This document shows positions 10,240 through 19,837 of a stretch of DNA of 64,000 nucleotides, in pieces (positions within the stretch are counted from its first letter, which is position 1; every line of letters starts with the position of its first letter). Position numbers and translations under genes: made by a program. The stretch is from Takakia lepidozioides. Its lineage: Eukaryota; Streptophyta; Takakiopsida; Takakiales; Takakiaceae. A model generated the notes under the pieces. It saw only the letters and a list, made by a program, of their open reading frames with translations, was not told the origin of the DNA and made no database searches. Where the stretch lies: contig CM060734.1 in NCBI GenBank assembly GCA_030704615.1, positions 30,398,042-30,462,041 on the forward strand, given 5' to 3'.

Positions 10240-11500
10240 TGGTCACAGCCGTCACAGTCCCACAGGCCACTGGGCACAGCATGTCACAGCCCCTCATAGC
10301 CCATCACAGCTCGCCACAGCCTGTCACAGCCTGTCACAGCCCCGCACAGCCCCTCACAGCCCCTCACAGCCCCTCACAGCTCGCCACAGCCTCTCACAGC
10401 CCCAAAGGCCTCAGGCACGGCCTGACACAGCCCGTCACAGCCCCAAAGGCCACGGGCACAGCCTGTCACAGCCCCTCACAGCCCGTCACAGCCCCACAGG
10501 CCACTGGGCACAGCCTGTCACAGCCCCGCACAGCCCATCACAGCCCCACAGGCCTCAGGCACGGCTATCACAGCCCCTCACAGCCCGTCACAGCCCCAAA
10601 GGCCTCAGGCACGGCCTGTCACAGCCCCTCACAGCCCATCACAGCCCCAAAGGCCATGGGCACAGCCTGTCACAGCCCCTCACAGCCCGTCACAGCCCCA
10701 CAGGCCACTGGGCACAGCCTGTCACAGCCCCTCACAGCCCGTCACAGCTCGCCACAGCCCCTCACAGCCCCAAAGGCCTCAGGCACGGCCTGACACAGCC
10801 CCTCACAGCCCCAAAGGCCATGGGCACAGCCTGTCACAGCCCCTCACAGCCCGTCACAGCCCCACAGGCCATTGGGCACAACCTGTCACAGCCCCGCACA
10901 GCCCGTCACAGCCCCACAGGCCACTGGGCACAGCCTGTCACAGCCCCTCACAGCCCAAAGGCCACGGGCACAGCCTGTCACATCCGGTCACAGCCCGTCA
11001 CAGCCCCACAGGCCTCAGGCACGGCCTGTCACAGCCCTCACAGCCCATCACAGCCCCAAAGGCCATGGGCATAGCCTGTCACAGCCCCACAGGCCACTGG
11101 GTACAGCCTGTCATAGCCCCGTACAGCCCGTCACAGCCCCACAGGCCACTGGGCACAGCCTGTCACAGCCCCGCACAGCCCGTCACAGCTCGCCACAGCC
11201 TGTCACAGCCCCACAGGCCTCAGGCACGGCCTGACACAGCCCCTCACAGCCCGTCACAGCCCAAAGGCCTCAGGCACAGCCCCTCACAGCCCCTCACAGC
11301 CCCAAAGGCCTCAGGCACGGCCTGTCACAGCCCCTCACAGCCCATCACAGTCCCAAAGGCCATGGGCACAGCCTGTCACAGCCCATCACAGCCCCCAAGG
11401 CCATCGGCACAGCCCATCACAGGCCCTCACAGCCCGTCACAGCCCCGAAGGCCATGGGCACAGCCTGTCACAGCCCCTCACAGCCCCTCACAGCCCCATC
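10240..11500. repeat. CACAGCCC minisatellite, about 1.26 kb
   Basis: Tandem 9-10 bp units of the form CACAGCCCCT or CACAGCCCGT, organised in a higher-order pattern of about 50-60 bp in which runs of the unit alternate with AAAGGCCTCAGGCACGGCCTGT or an ACAGGCCACTGGGCACAGCCTGT-like spacer. The unit is not a multiple of three, yet two plus-strand frames stay open because the repeat contains few stops. These open frames are compositional artefacts. A short related array is at about 920-1035. Confidence 0.9.
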
Positions 11501-11929
11501 CATGGCCGCTCTGGCAGTTTAGCCATTTCTCCAAGGGGTTTAGCCACGCCAAGCTAGGGTTTGTGTCTCTTGGACTCTAGGCTTCTTTCCACCGAGCTAT
11601 GGCGGCTGTGAGGAAATCAGCAAGGTATTCTTGCTCTTTCAGCTCCCACACACCACCATAGTAGCCCTAAGCCATGAGGTGGTTGCCACAAACCAAGCCT
11701 TCTTTCTCACTTAGCCTCCCCAAACACGCCACTAAACTCAATGGCAAACAACCAAGCCCTGCTGGTTCCCAGCTCTTGTGAGCACTCATTCAAGCACTCT
11801 CCTTGGCCATAACATCTGTCTTAGAGCCTATTCCAGCCCCCTACACCTGCTGCTTCAAGAGTTGCGCTCCCTTCAAGCTTGAAGTTGAAACCCCAACTCA
11901 CATAGGCCCTACAAGTGCTTTTCTTTCAC

Positions 11930-12370
11930 TCCAAGTGGAAACCAGCCCTAGACCTTCCATTCTAGCTCTCTAAAGCTTGAAAACAAGAGCCTCAATGGGC
12001 TGAAGGCATGCTCCACACATGCCCCACTCTCACCATAAGAGAATCAGCTCCTTTGCTTCATTTCTTGCACCCACAAACCTGAAAATACAAGCTTCAGCAG
12101 GCTGAAAGCATGCTCCACATGCCCTACAGGGAAACCAGCCCCTTCCTTCCTTTCTTGCACTCCCACACCTGAAAGTGCAAGCCTTCACCAGGCTGATAGC
12201 ATGCTCCACACATGCATTGCCCTCACATAAGGGAAGTCAGCCCTTCCCTCTTCCTTGCTTGCCCTCCAAGCTTGAAGATGGAAGCTTCAATGAGCTGAAT
12301 ACATGCTCCACACATGCAACCTCTTCACACAAGAGATATCAGCCCCCTATCTTGGCTCCTTGGCTCCTTG
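11930..12370. repeat. Direct repeats of about 100 bp, four imperfect units
   Basis: The landmark GCATGCTCCACACATGC (or a close variant) recurs at about 12007, 12108, 12199 and 12301. Around each are a pyrimidine-rich CCCTTCCTTCC tract and a copy of CTTGAAGATGGAAGCTTCA-type sequence. The repeats have diverged and lie in the leader of copy 1. Confidence 0.75.
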
Positions 12371-13020
12371 ATGCTCTCTAAGACAAGACCAAGCACTCCA
12401 CAGCCTTTGCCAAGCTCCTGAAACCCTAAGGCTTACATTTCCAGCCACAAGACACTTCTCTTGTGGTGCAAGAGCTCTTCTTCCAAGCTCTGAAACCCTA
12501 GGTGCACATTCCATGGCCTTGCCGCACCTCTTAGCTCCTGTTCCAGCCCTGCTCTTGCCATGACAAGAGCCCTCTCAATGCTAAAGCTCGAGATTAAAAC
12601 CCAATCTCACCATATCCACAAAGTGCACTAATTTGCCCCAAGCCAAATCAGCCCTTTCGCTTGGTCTTGCAATCCTTCACACAATGAAAGCTCGCATTCC
12701 CAAGTCCAGTTCTCAGCTTTGCCACCAAAGCCACTATAACCTGCTCTTGACTGGTCTCTTCCCAATCATGCTTGCTCATGCATGTACACAATCTGAAACC
12801 ATCAAGGTGCTCTGGAATTACCTGCAGCATGGTGCTTTCATCTCTGAAGCTGAAGATCGAATGCCAAAGTCTACCACCTCGTAACCCACATCGCCTCCGC
12901 TTCTAACAACCAAGAGCTCCACGGTGCTCCTTGCATAACAACTTGGTTTCTCTCATTCTCAAGCAAAAACCACAAGTGCTACAATTAACTCGTATCTGGC
13001 ACTCACAGATACGAGCTGAT

Positions 13021-13358
13021 CTTTCTCGAGTGATAAAGAAGAAGAATACAAGCACAAGCTCATGCGAGCTCACAAAGCTGAAGCATAAACTCAGGCATAT
13101 ATAACCTCATCACTCAAATACAAGTCAAGCCAAGTGCACCCCACGCCATGGGGAATCCACACTACGGCGCCATAGCTAGGCGCGGTGAGGCTCAACTCGA
13201 GAAAGATGAGCCTTCCGCGCTTGCCGTGAAGATAACCAATCCAGGGCCTAAATCTGCCTTGACCCCTGGATTGACACTTGGGCCAATCCCAAATGTCAAT
13301 ATGTAAAAGCTAGCTATTTCCTAGCTAGTTTCACACTAGTGGTAAAATAACTTGACAT
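13021..13358 (-). repeat. 338-bp terminal module at the 5' end of copy 1
   Basis: On the minus strand the module begins TGTCAAGTTATTTTACC and ends CTTCTTTATCA, with a TATA-like TTATATATGCC near its end (13097-13107). Close relatives lie at about 2938-3126 (partial) and 21670-21985. It is bounded by TG...CA. At 13358 it meets CACTA sequence abruptly. Confidence 0.65.
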
Positions 13359-13392
13359 GGCGAAAGTGAGTTAACTTTCAACAATCTTACTT

Positions 13393-15113
13393 TTGCTCAA
13401 TTTTCACATTCGATTTGGCATAAGTGATGTTGGGATGTCTGCCATAATGCAAACTATTGCGGACTATATCATTGCTCCATACTTGAAACCCAAGATGCCA
13501 TGGTCGCGGAAAGAGGCGCGTGAAGTCTTGGACTCTGTGGGGATAGGCTATAAGATTTTTCATGCATGTCCATGTGATAAAACCCTATACTACGGAGATG
13601 ATTCGCGTCTCCCCAAGTGCCCAAAGTGCAAGAAAGACCGATATCGGGATGATGTCCAAGGGAAAAAAATACCACGCAAGGTATAAGCGTCATTCCCCCT
13701 CGAATGGAAATTATTTTCTTTAATCTTCTCAATGCATGTAAAGTGTATTCCACAAAGTTTAGGGATTAGAGAGTAGTACTCATGCAAGGAGCGACGTTCA
13801 ATTTTGACCATTCACGCCCAAATGAGGGAGAGGCTGCATAAAGGGAAATACATAAGGGTGTTGTATTATGTGTGCTAATGGGATGATTACATGTGGGGGA
13901 CGTGGGGTATTTCATCCTAGAAAATGCATTACTTTCTGATCATCCCACGATTGAGGGCACAATACCGAAGCCCTGAATTGGCCAGAAAGGTGTGCGGGCC
14001 ACAAGATTCACAAACATGGAGGCATACTGAAGAGATGTGGCATTTTCTCTTGGAGGACCCACGACATGTCCACCTCGGCTTCTCTCGGATGGGGTCAACC
14101 CATTCTCTGTCCAGTCATGTAGTCATTCCACCTTGCCGGTGACCATGGTGAATTACAACATCCCTCCGTATCTTTCAATAAAAAAAAGGCCATATCATGT
14201 TGGCTGCCATTGTGCCAGATGAGTGTTCTCATTTCATGTTTATTATTTCCTTGGACTTTACATTAAACTTCTGATCTCTGGCGCAATTCGGATGCAAGAT
14301 TGATGAGTGACAGAATCATGGAGTAAGACGTGTAATTCATTTTGTAGTATAATTTGCATATTGGTGGAGCATTGAAACAACGATGAGAATGTTAGAAACA
14401 AGTGACAAACATGGACACGTACTTGCGACCTCTTGTTGATGAACTTAAGGAACTATGGAGGGGGGTCCCGGCATTGGATGTTTCACTTGACCCTATGGCC
14501 GGACAATCTTTTCAGATGAGAGGCATCTTGCTTTGGACAATGCATGATTATCCAGGTATATTATGTTCCCCATGAACAACCCGCGTACATTCACTTGTCA
14601 ATGCCGGATAATATCGATGAGGATTGGGATTGATTGAAGTAGCGGCGACAGTCTTGTGCACCGTAGTGGGGTACATGACATTATGGGCCATGCACATGAC
14701 AACTTTTTGTCTTTGCTAATGTGGCGGGATATGTAGTACATGACTATTTGTTTGATTGGGGCTAAGCACCAAAGGGTACCATGCATGCTTGCATTGTGGC
14801 GATGATCTTGATGCACATAGCTCCCGCCATCTTCACAAGATGGTGTATCCCAACTACCGCAAGTTTCTTCCTATGAGCCATCGATGGAAAAGAAGAGAGA
14901 AACACTTGTTTGATGGCAAAGAGAAAGTACGTTTCCCCCCCTGTGACACCATCCGGGCAATTTTGGGAGGACCGATGGAAGGAGGCCCATGCGGGCACGG
15001 ACGGTGAAGTGGACGTGCCCGACATGAAACGACTTTCAATCTTCTACAAGTTGTCATATTGGGCGGTACATATTCCACAAGAACACCATCAATATCCTTA
15101 TGTATGCACGTGA
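13393..15113 (+). pseudogene. Tnp2-family transposase, N-terminal and central part
   Basis: The first segment (13393-13686) contains SDVGMSAIMQ, KIFHACPCDKTLYYGDD and the CPKCKKDRY pair of cysteines typical of Tnp2. Further Tnp2 segments follow in shifting frames: about 13960-14160 (RHTEEMWHFLLEDPRHVHLG), about 14411-14560 (LRPLVDELKELWRGV and FQMRGILLWTMHDYPG) and 14756-15113 (STKGYHACLHCGDDLD). Tnp2 would recognise and cut the element ends. The frames are broken by indels and stops, and some gaps may be introns. No intact product is possible. Confidence 0.85.
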
Positions 15114-15194
15114 TATTGCACATTTTGTATGAATCACATTGTCACTTTCACGTCAAAATATTTGTGTAAGTTTTTGTGGGTGAAGTATATGTAG

Positions 15195-15988
15195 GACCTG
15201 AAGATTCGCCATCTTCTAGATCCCATGCATATTGAGAAGAATGTCTGTTCATCCATTTTCCGGGTTCTTCATGGCACGCCAGCAAAGAAGGGAGTGGCTG
15301 CAAAAGGAGATTTTCTTGGTGTTAGAAAGGAGCTTGAGGAGCAGGGTCACATGCGCCATCTATGGGTCGAACAAAATGGTGTGGACCCAAAGGGTGTTGT
15401 ACGGTGGAAGTATAGGCGCGCATTTTGGCAATGGACAAATGAGGAATACAAGAAAGTGATAGCCACCATAAGTGTTGTCCGAACACCAACTGGTTATGGG
15501 TCATCCCTCTGTACGAAGTTCAGCGAAGAAGACGGGGTCTATGGTTGAAGTCTCATGACTACCACAATCTATTGCAAGACATCTTGCCCATTGCAGTACA
15601 TGGGACATTGACTCCCGAGGTTCATGAGACATTATATAGATTGGGAGGCTTGTTCCGGTGGATTTACTCCAAAGAGTTGGAGGAAGCGGATTTTCCACGC
15701 ATGAAGAAGGAGGCGGCGGAGGTAATGTGTATGTTGGAGATTTCTTCCTCCTTCTTTGACATCCAAGTACACTTGGTAGTGCACTTAGTGGAAGAGGCTT
15801 CGATTTCCGGCCCTATTCATTCTCGGTGGACGTACTTCCTTGAGCATTATATTAAGACTTTGAAAGCATTTGTAAGACAAATGGCGCACCCGAAGAGTAG
15901 CATGGCGGAGGGGTATACGTTGCAAGAAGCTATGTTCTATTGCACGGAGTACATGACAAGGGTGGATGAGGAAGCCCCTCGGGTGTGA
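15195..15988 (+). pseudogene. Tnp2 C-terminal part and DUF4218 domain
   Basis: 15225-15548 continues Tnp2 (IRHLLDPMHIEKNVCSSIF lies across its start; VRKELEEQGHMRHLW follows). One frameshift near 15535 leads into 15545-15988, a clear DUF4218: KSHDYHNLLQDILPIAVHGT, IHSRWTYFLEHYIKTLK and GYTLQEAMFYCTEYM. DUF4218 occurs with Tnp2 in plant CACTA elements; its role is not known to me. A TGA follows at 15986-15988. Confidence 0.85.
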
Positions 15989-16024
15989 AAGGAAGAGGAG
16001 GATGCACGAACCAATGACATCGTT

Positions 16025-17164
16025 TTGCCCAAAAAATCAAAGAGGGTAAAATTGCCGACCTTGGTGATTGAGCAAGTGCATGATTTCATACTGAAGAACA
16101 CCCCATCCATACACGAGTGGGAGGCAAGATACAATAACCTTGTTCAACAACGAGAGGAGGAGACGCTTGCATGGAGGCGAAACCATCCAAGGCCGGTTAC
16201 TAGACGCCCTCGACGAGGAGTGGGCCGCCGGAATGTTCCTTCACAAAATTTGCCCATGGAATTGCAGCCTCTAAGTTCATTCCAACAGTGGTTTCAGACT
16301 TCAGTTTATGACGCCGTTGCTCAAGGAGAGGTGGTTTCAGATTTGGTGCAAGACATTGCTTGGGGCCCCTCTCAATTCGCGACCTCATACACGGCGGTTT
16401 GGGTTCACGATCGTCATTTCCGCATTTGTGCTCTTGACATGAAGCGCAAAACAACCTTTGATTCTAACTTGTGTGCCACATATATGCAAGACTCCGTGTG
16501 GGGGTGCAAGGGAGATACATGACCTGTTATGAGCAAACTTGAGTACATTGGAGAGGTTGAGAGCATACTCTAACTTTGGTATACAAAGTACCGGCCTCTT
16601 CTCTTCAAGGGAAGGTGGTTCCAGCCATATCTTGTGGGGCCCTCCGCAACACTAGTGCAAGATGATTGTGATTTCATGCATGTCAATGCAGATAGACTCA
16701 ACCCTACTCATCGTCCCTCCGATGAGCCTTTTTCATGGCTTTCAGACATGGAGCAAGTTTTCTTCTTCGACGACAAAACAAGAGGAGGAAATTGGAAGAT
16801 GGTTGTGCATGCTCAGCCAAGAGGAAGATGTATGTATCATGGTCTCGGATCTACATGAGGTGGGGCAATTGCGGTGGAGGGAGAGACTGGTCATAATGAT
16901 GCTGATGATGGAGCTTGGGTAGAGGGGGTAGAAGAGGATGATGACGCCCCGGAGAATGCATCCCGGACCCTATATGATGAAGCTCCAGAAGATACGGATG
17001 TTGGACAAGGAGATGAAGACACGGCCATTGACAACGAGGTGAAGGATGATTCGGAGGTGCCTTTTGAGGGCCGGACCATTTATGACGATGACTCCGATGA
17101 CCAAGAAGACTTGCAGCTTGATGAGGATGAAGAAGCTCCGGATGATGATGTTCAAGTTGATTAG
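16025..17164 (+). pseudogene. DUF4216-containing CACTA protein tail
   Basis: Segments 16025-16522, 16634-16858 and 16874-17164 lie in different frames. The middle part (RWFQPYLVGPSATLVQDDC, then DEPFSWLSDMEQVFFFDD) matches the DUF4216 pattern. The last part is strongly acidic (DDDSDDQEDLQLDEDEEAPDD). A run of A (17450-17470) and the GC-rich subterminal repeats follow. Confidence 0.7.
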
Positions 17165-17514
17165 ACACGTAATCAAAGCTACATAATAATTCTCGTACCG
17201 AACTGCACCCATCCCTTCGATTGATTGTACATGTACATGCATATTGTAGCTTATTTCTATGATTGATCAAATATGGCTGTGGCTGGTAGTCTTTCAAGAA
17301 AGAAGGCGCCGGCAATGAATATGTCAGAGCAACACATACAGATGTGGTATCAAGAGAATTATCAAAATGAATGTCACAATCTACAAGAAGGTCCACAACA
17401 ACAAGCTACACCATAAAGAAAAACAAACACCCTACCCAGTACCATATGAAAAAAAAAAAAAAAAAAAAAACTAAGAACTCCAAAATGCTCTAAACCTAAA
17501 CCTATAAAGCCCTA

Positions 17515-17970
17515 CCGTCGCTGCCTGCGACACCAACGCATCGCAGAATGCGACGCATTTTTTTGGATTTGCGAGGCCGGGGGTCGCAAGCGGCGACGGA
17601 ATGCCGTCGCAGGCTGCGACCCGTTTTTTTTTTTTTTTAAAGAAAAAGACAACCCCTGTTTGTGACGTCCGGCCATCGCTTGGGCCTTTTGCCCTTCATG
17701 CCACCATGCGACGGTCGGGTGTCGCAAGAAAGGGCAAGAAAAGGGCTGTCTTCTCCCCTTCGCTGGGGGGCGACGCTTGGGCGTCGCATGGAAGGGTTGC
17801 CTTCTGCCCTTGCGACAGTCGGGCGTCGCCGCCTGGCCCTAGCGCTAGGTGGCGGCCCGTGGGGTCTGTTTGCGACGGCCCGACGTCGCAAAAAAGTGCC
17901 ACAGGGTTGGCGTCGCACGCTCGGCGGCGCGCGGGGCGTGGGGGTGCGGCTGGCGTCGCAAAACCCCCCA
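17515..17970. repeat. GTCGCA/TGCGAC subterminal repeats of the CACTA element
   Basis: The hexamer GTCGCA and its complement occur over a dozen times in both orientations within about 450 bp. Each lies near T-rich or GC-rich spacers, and the block ends against the terminal inverted repeat. CACTA transposases are known to bind short repeated subterminal motifs, so this block is the likely binding array. Confidence 0.7.
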
Positions 17971-17998
17971 TTTGTTGTAGTGTATTTTTCCCGAAGAG

Positions 17999-18822
17999 TT
18001 ATGGACATGATTCTGGCAGGGGTTGAGTTTGCTCGGTGCTACATAGATGACATCATCATCTTCAGTGCTATGGTGGAGGAGCATGAGAGACACCTTCAGG
18101 TGGTATTTGAGCGCACGGATTGAAGCTACATCCAAGGAAGTGCAAGTTTTTCCACAACCAGATTGAATATCTGGGTCATATGATATATCATGGAGGATTG
18201 GGGGTACAACAGACTAAGGTAGAGGCCATTGCACAGATTCCACGCCCCACGGACGTGAGCCGAGTTCGAGTTTTCATGGGGTTGACAAACTATTATAGAC
18301 GGTTTGTCAAGGGAGGCTCTAACCAAGCTTACCAAGATGGACCAGGAGTGGCAGTGGGAAGATGAGCAAGAACGAGATTTTCAAGAGTTCAAGGCGAGGT
18401 TGACCTCGGCGCCCATCTTGAGACGACCTATCAGGGGGCGTTCTTTTCAGCTCCATACGGATTGGAGCATGCTGGGACTTGGAGCGGTGCTCACATAGGT
18501 GGATGATGAGGGAAGAGAGTTCATAATGGCTTGTGCTAGCCGCTTGAACAACGCTGCAGAAGCTAAGTATAGCTCACATGAGGGAGAGTGCTTAGCTGCA
18601 GTGTGGGCCGTGACACACTTCAGGTGCTATCTGTACGGCAATCTCTTCACCCTTGTCACGGATCACCAGCCACTCAAGTGGTTGATGGAGTCAGACAAGC
18701 TTACGGGAAAGCTTGCATGGTGGGCATTCATACTCCAGGAGTATGACTTTCAGGTTGTGCATCGACCGAGTTTGGTCAATGGGGATGCAGATGGATTGAG
18801 TCGCAATCCATGCACGAGCTAG
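17999..18822 (+). pseudogene. RT thumb and RNase H (copy 2)
   Basis: Contains the catalytic CYIDD (about 18040), IEYLGHMIYHGGL, MGLTNYYRRFVK and RNase H LVTDHQPLKWLMES. There is a frameshift near 18115, a short internal deletion near 18310 and an in-frame TAG at 18496-18498 where copy 1 has CAG. No functional product remains. Confidence 0.85.
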
Positions 18823-19037
18823 CAGGATGACATTGGAGCTCGGTGGCATGGTGAGACGGACGAGGAGATGGTGTCGGGGTGGCACACATTTGCATTTTTG
18901 TGTATCTTAGCATCGGGAGGTCAGGTTGGACCTACAACGGGGATGACTGTAGACGGAGTGTCTGAGGACCCTGATGCTAGTGATGAGCCAGGTGGTGCCA
19001 GAGATATACATGAGGATTCGGCTGTGTTGGACTACCT

Positions 19038-19837
19038 TGGGGGGGGGTCACTTCCCGTATTTTCAAAACCACGTGAGAACAAATATAGGGTGTAGTTTAT
19101 TTTTTTGAGGTAAATTAAAAAAAAAAATTACTTTGAAAATATGGTAGCACAATATCCTTTCACCCAGTTTTTAAAAAAAATATGTCACAAAAAATCCAAA
19201 GTTTTACTTAAAAAGTTAATGTAATAAAGGGTTTTATCTACAATAAAATATATCCATCCTGGTGAAGTTTCTCATATTTCATCCAACTCTCATCCATCAG
19301 GATGAAATCTTCTCAAAACTTCATTCATTCATCAGGCTTATTTGATTAATAAGCCTGCTCTACCCAAATCTGGGGGTTCTTCGATTATGGTGTTTTTGAA
19401 TTGGTTCTCTAAAGATAAAGGCCACCTGAAGTTCAAATATGATTCCAGTGATACACAGTGGATTGATGTTGAGACCATAATCTCAACAGTGACTATGACA
19501 TTTGAACCATCTCAAAACTTGTACTCTTTAGATCCAACTGATGGTGCGGCTTTGAATGAGTTTGTGGCTAATGAAAATTAAACTTTTCTTTGGGTCCGAC
19601 ATTTGACTTATGTATGGAATGTTGTTTGTGTACATGCTTTGAATTTTGCAATTATTTAAAAAGACAATTTAAAAAAGGGACTAATTAATTGTTGCAACAA
19701 AACATTATAAAGAAAAATAGGGTATTAGGAAACAAAGGGTTTTACAATATTACCTAAAGATAGGGTGGAAAAAAATGCAAAATTTTAAAAATATAGCCTA
19801 GTATAAATATAAAAATACATATAGTGAACCCCCCGTG
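19038..19837. mobile_element. Non-autonomous DNA transposon of about 800 bp with G-rich terminal repeats
   Basis: An AT-rich block splits the retroelement frame. The host sequence TGGACTACC(T) is present on both sides (19028-19036/7 and 19838-19846/7), a 9-10 bp target-site duplication. The uninterrupted sequence is seen in the copy at about 55900-55930. The ends are inverted: GGGGGGGTCAC on the left, GTGAACCCCCC on the right. A 9-bp duplication suggests a Mutator-type element. The interior has one short open frame (19342-19581) that I do not recognise. Confidence 0.8.

Larger units (their letters stand above)
9510..13020 (-). other. Long non-coding leader of copy 1
   Basis: Between the 338-bp terminal module (ending 13021) and gag lie about 3.5 kb with no credible coding frame. 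The stretch holds a CACAGCCC minisatellite (about 10240-11500), a set of about 100-bp direct repeats (about 11930-12370) and CT-rich sequence. I could not recognise a convincing primer binding site next to position 13021. Confidence 0.6.
2729..13358 (-). mobile_element. Ty3/gypsy retrotransposon carrying a DNA methyltransferase and PHD finger (copy 1)
   Basis: In element orientation (high to low coordinates) the order is: a 338-bp terminal module (13358-13021), a long non-coding leader with minisatellites (13020 to about 9510), gag with two zinc knuckles, aspartic protease, DNMT, RT, RNase H, an integrase C-terminal scrap, PHD finger, a polypurine tract (rc of about 3316-3330, GCTAGGGGGGCGAT), then 3' repeat modules to 2729. 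Gag-protease-RT-RNase H is the Ty3/gypsy order. The RT active site is YIDD. Integrase is missing: RNase H runs straight into sequence that in the other copies follows the integrase. The element is therefore not autonomous now. Gag and gag-protease frames are shifted, whereas the DNMT-RT-RNase H frame has only two stops. Confidence 0.85.
13359..17982 (+). mobile_element. CACTA (En/Spm) transposon, 5'-truncated
   Basis: Degenerate Tnp2 transposase, DUF4218 and DUF4216 segments lie in order on the plus strand. They are followed by a GC-rich subterminal region with over a dozen GTCGCA/TGCGAC motifs and a 3' end reading TTTGTTGTAGTG (17971-17982), the reverse complement of the CACTACAACAAA CACTA terminus. 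No 5' terminus is visible: the Tnp2 homology starts next to the retroelement module at 13358. The retroelement RT resumes right after 17982, so the 3' end marks a real insertion site. Confidence 0.85.

Noticed and set aside
10137-11580. Long plus-strand frames rich in HSPSQPVTAP
   Set aside because: They translate a CACAGCCC minisatellite; several frames stay open for compositional reasons and there is no start context or homology.
13021-13358. Complete 5' LTR of copy 1
   Set aside because: The CTAGTG-rich module that accompanies the 338-bp module at the 3' ends is absent here and no primer binding site is visible, so I kept it as a terminal module only.
17601-18135. Overlapping frames of 90-150 codons in the GC-rich block, both strands
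   Set aside because: Subterminal repeats of the CACTA element with few stops; the only real coding part is the retroelement RT from 17999.
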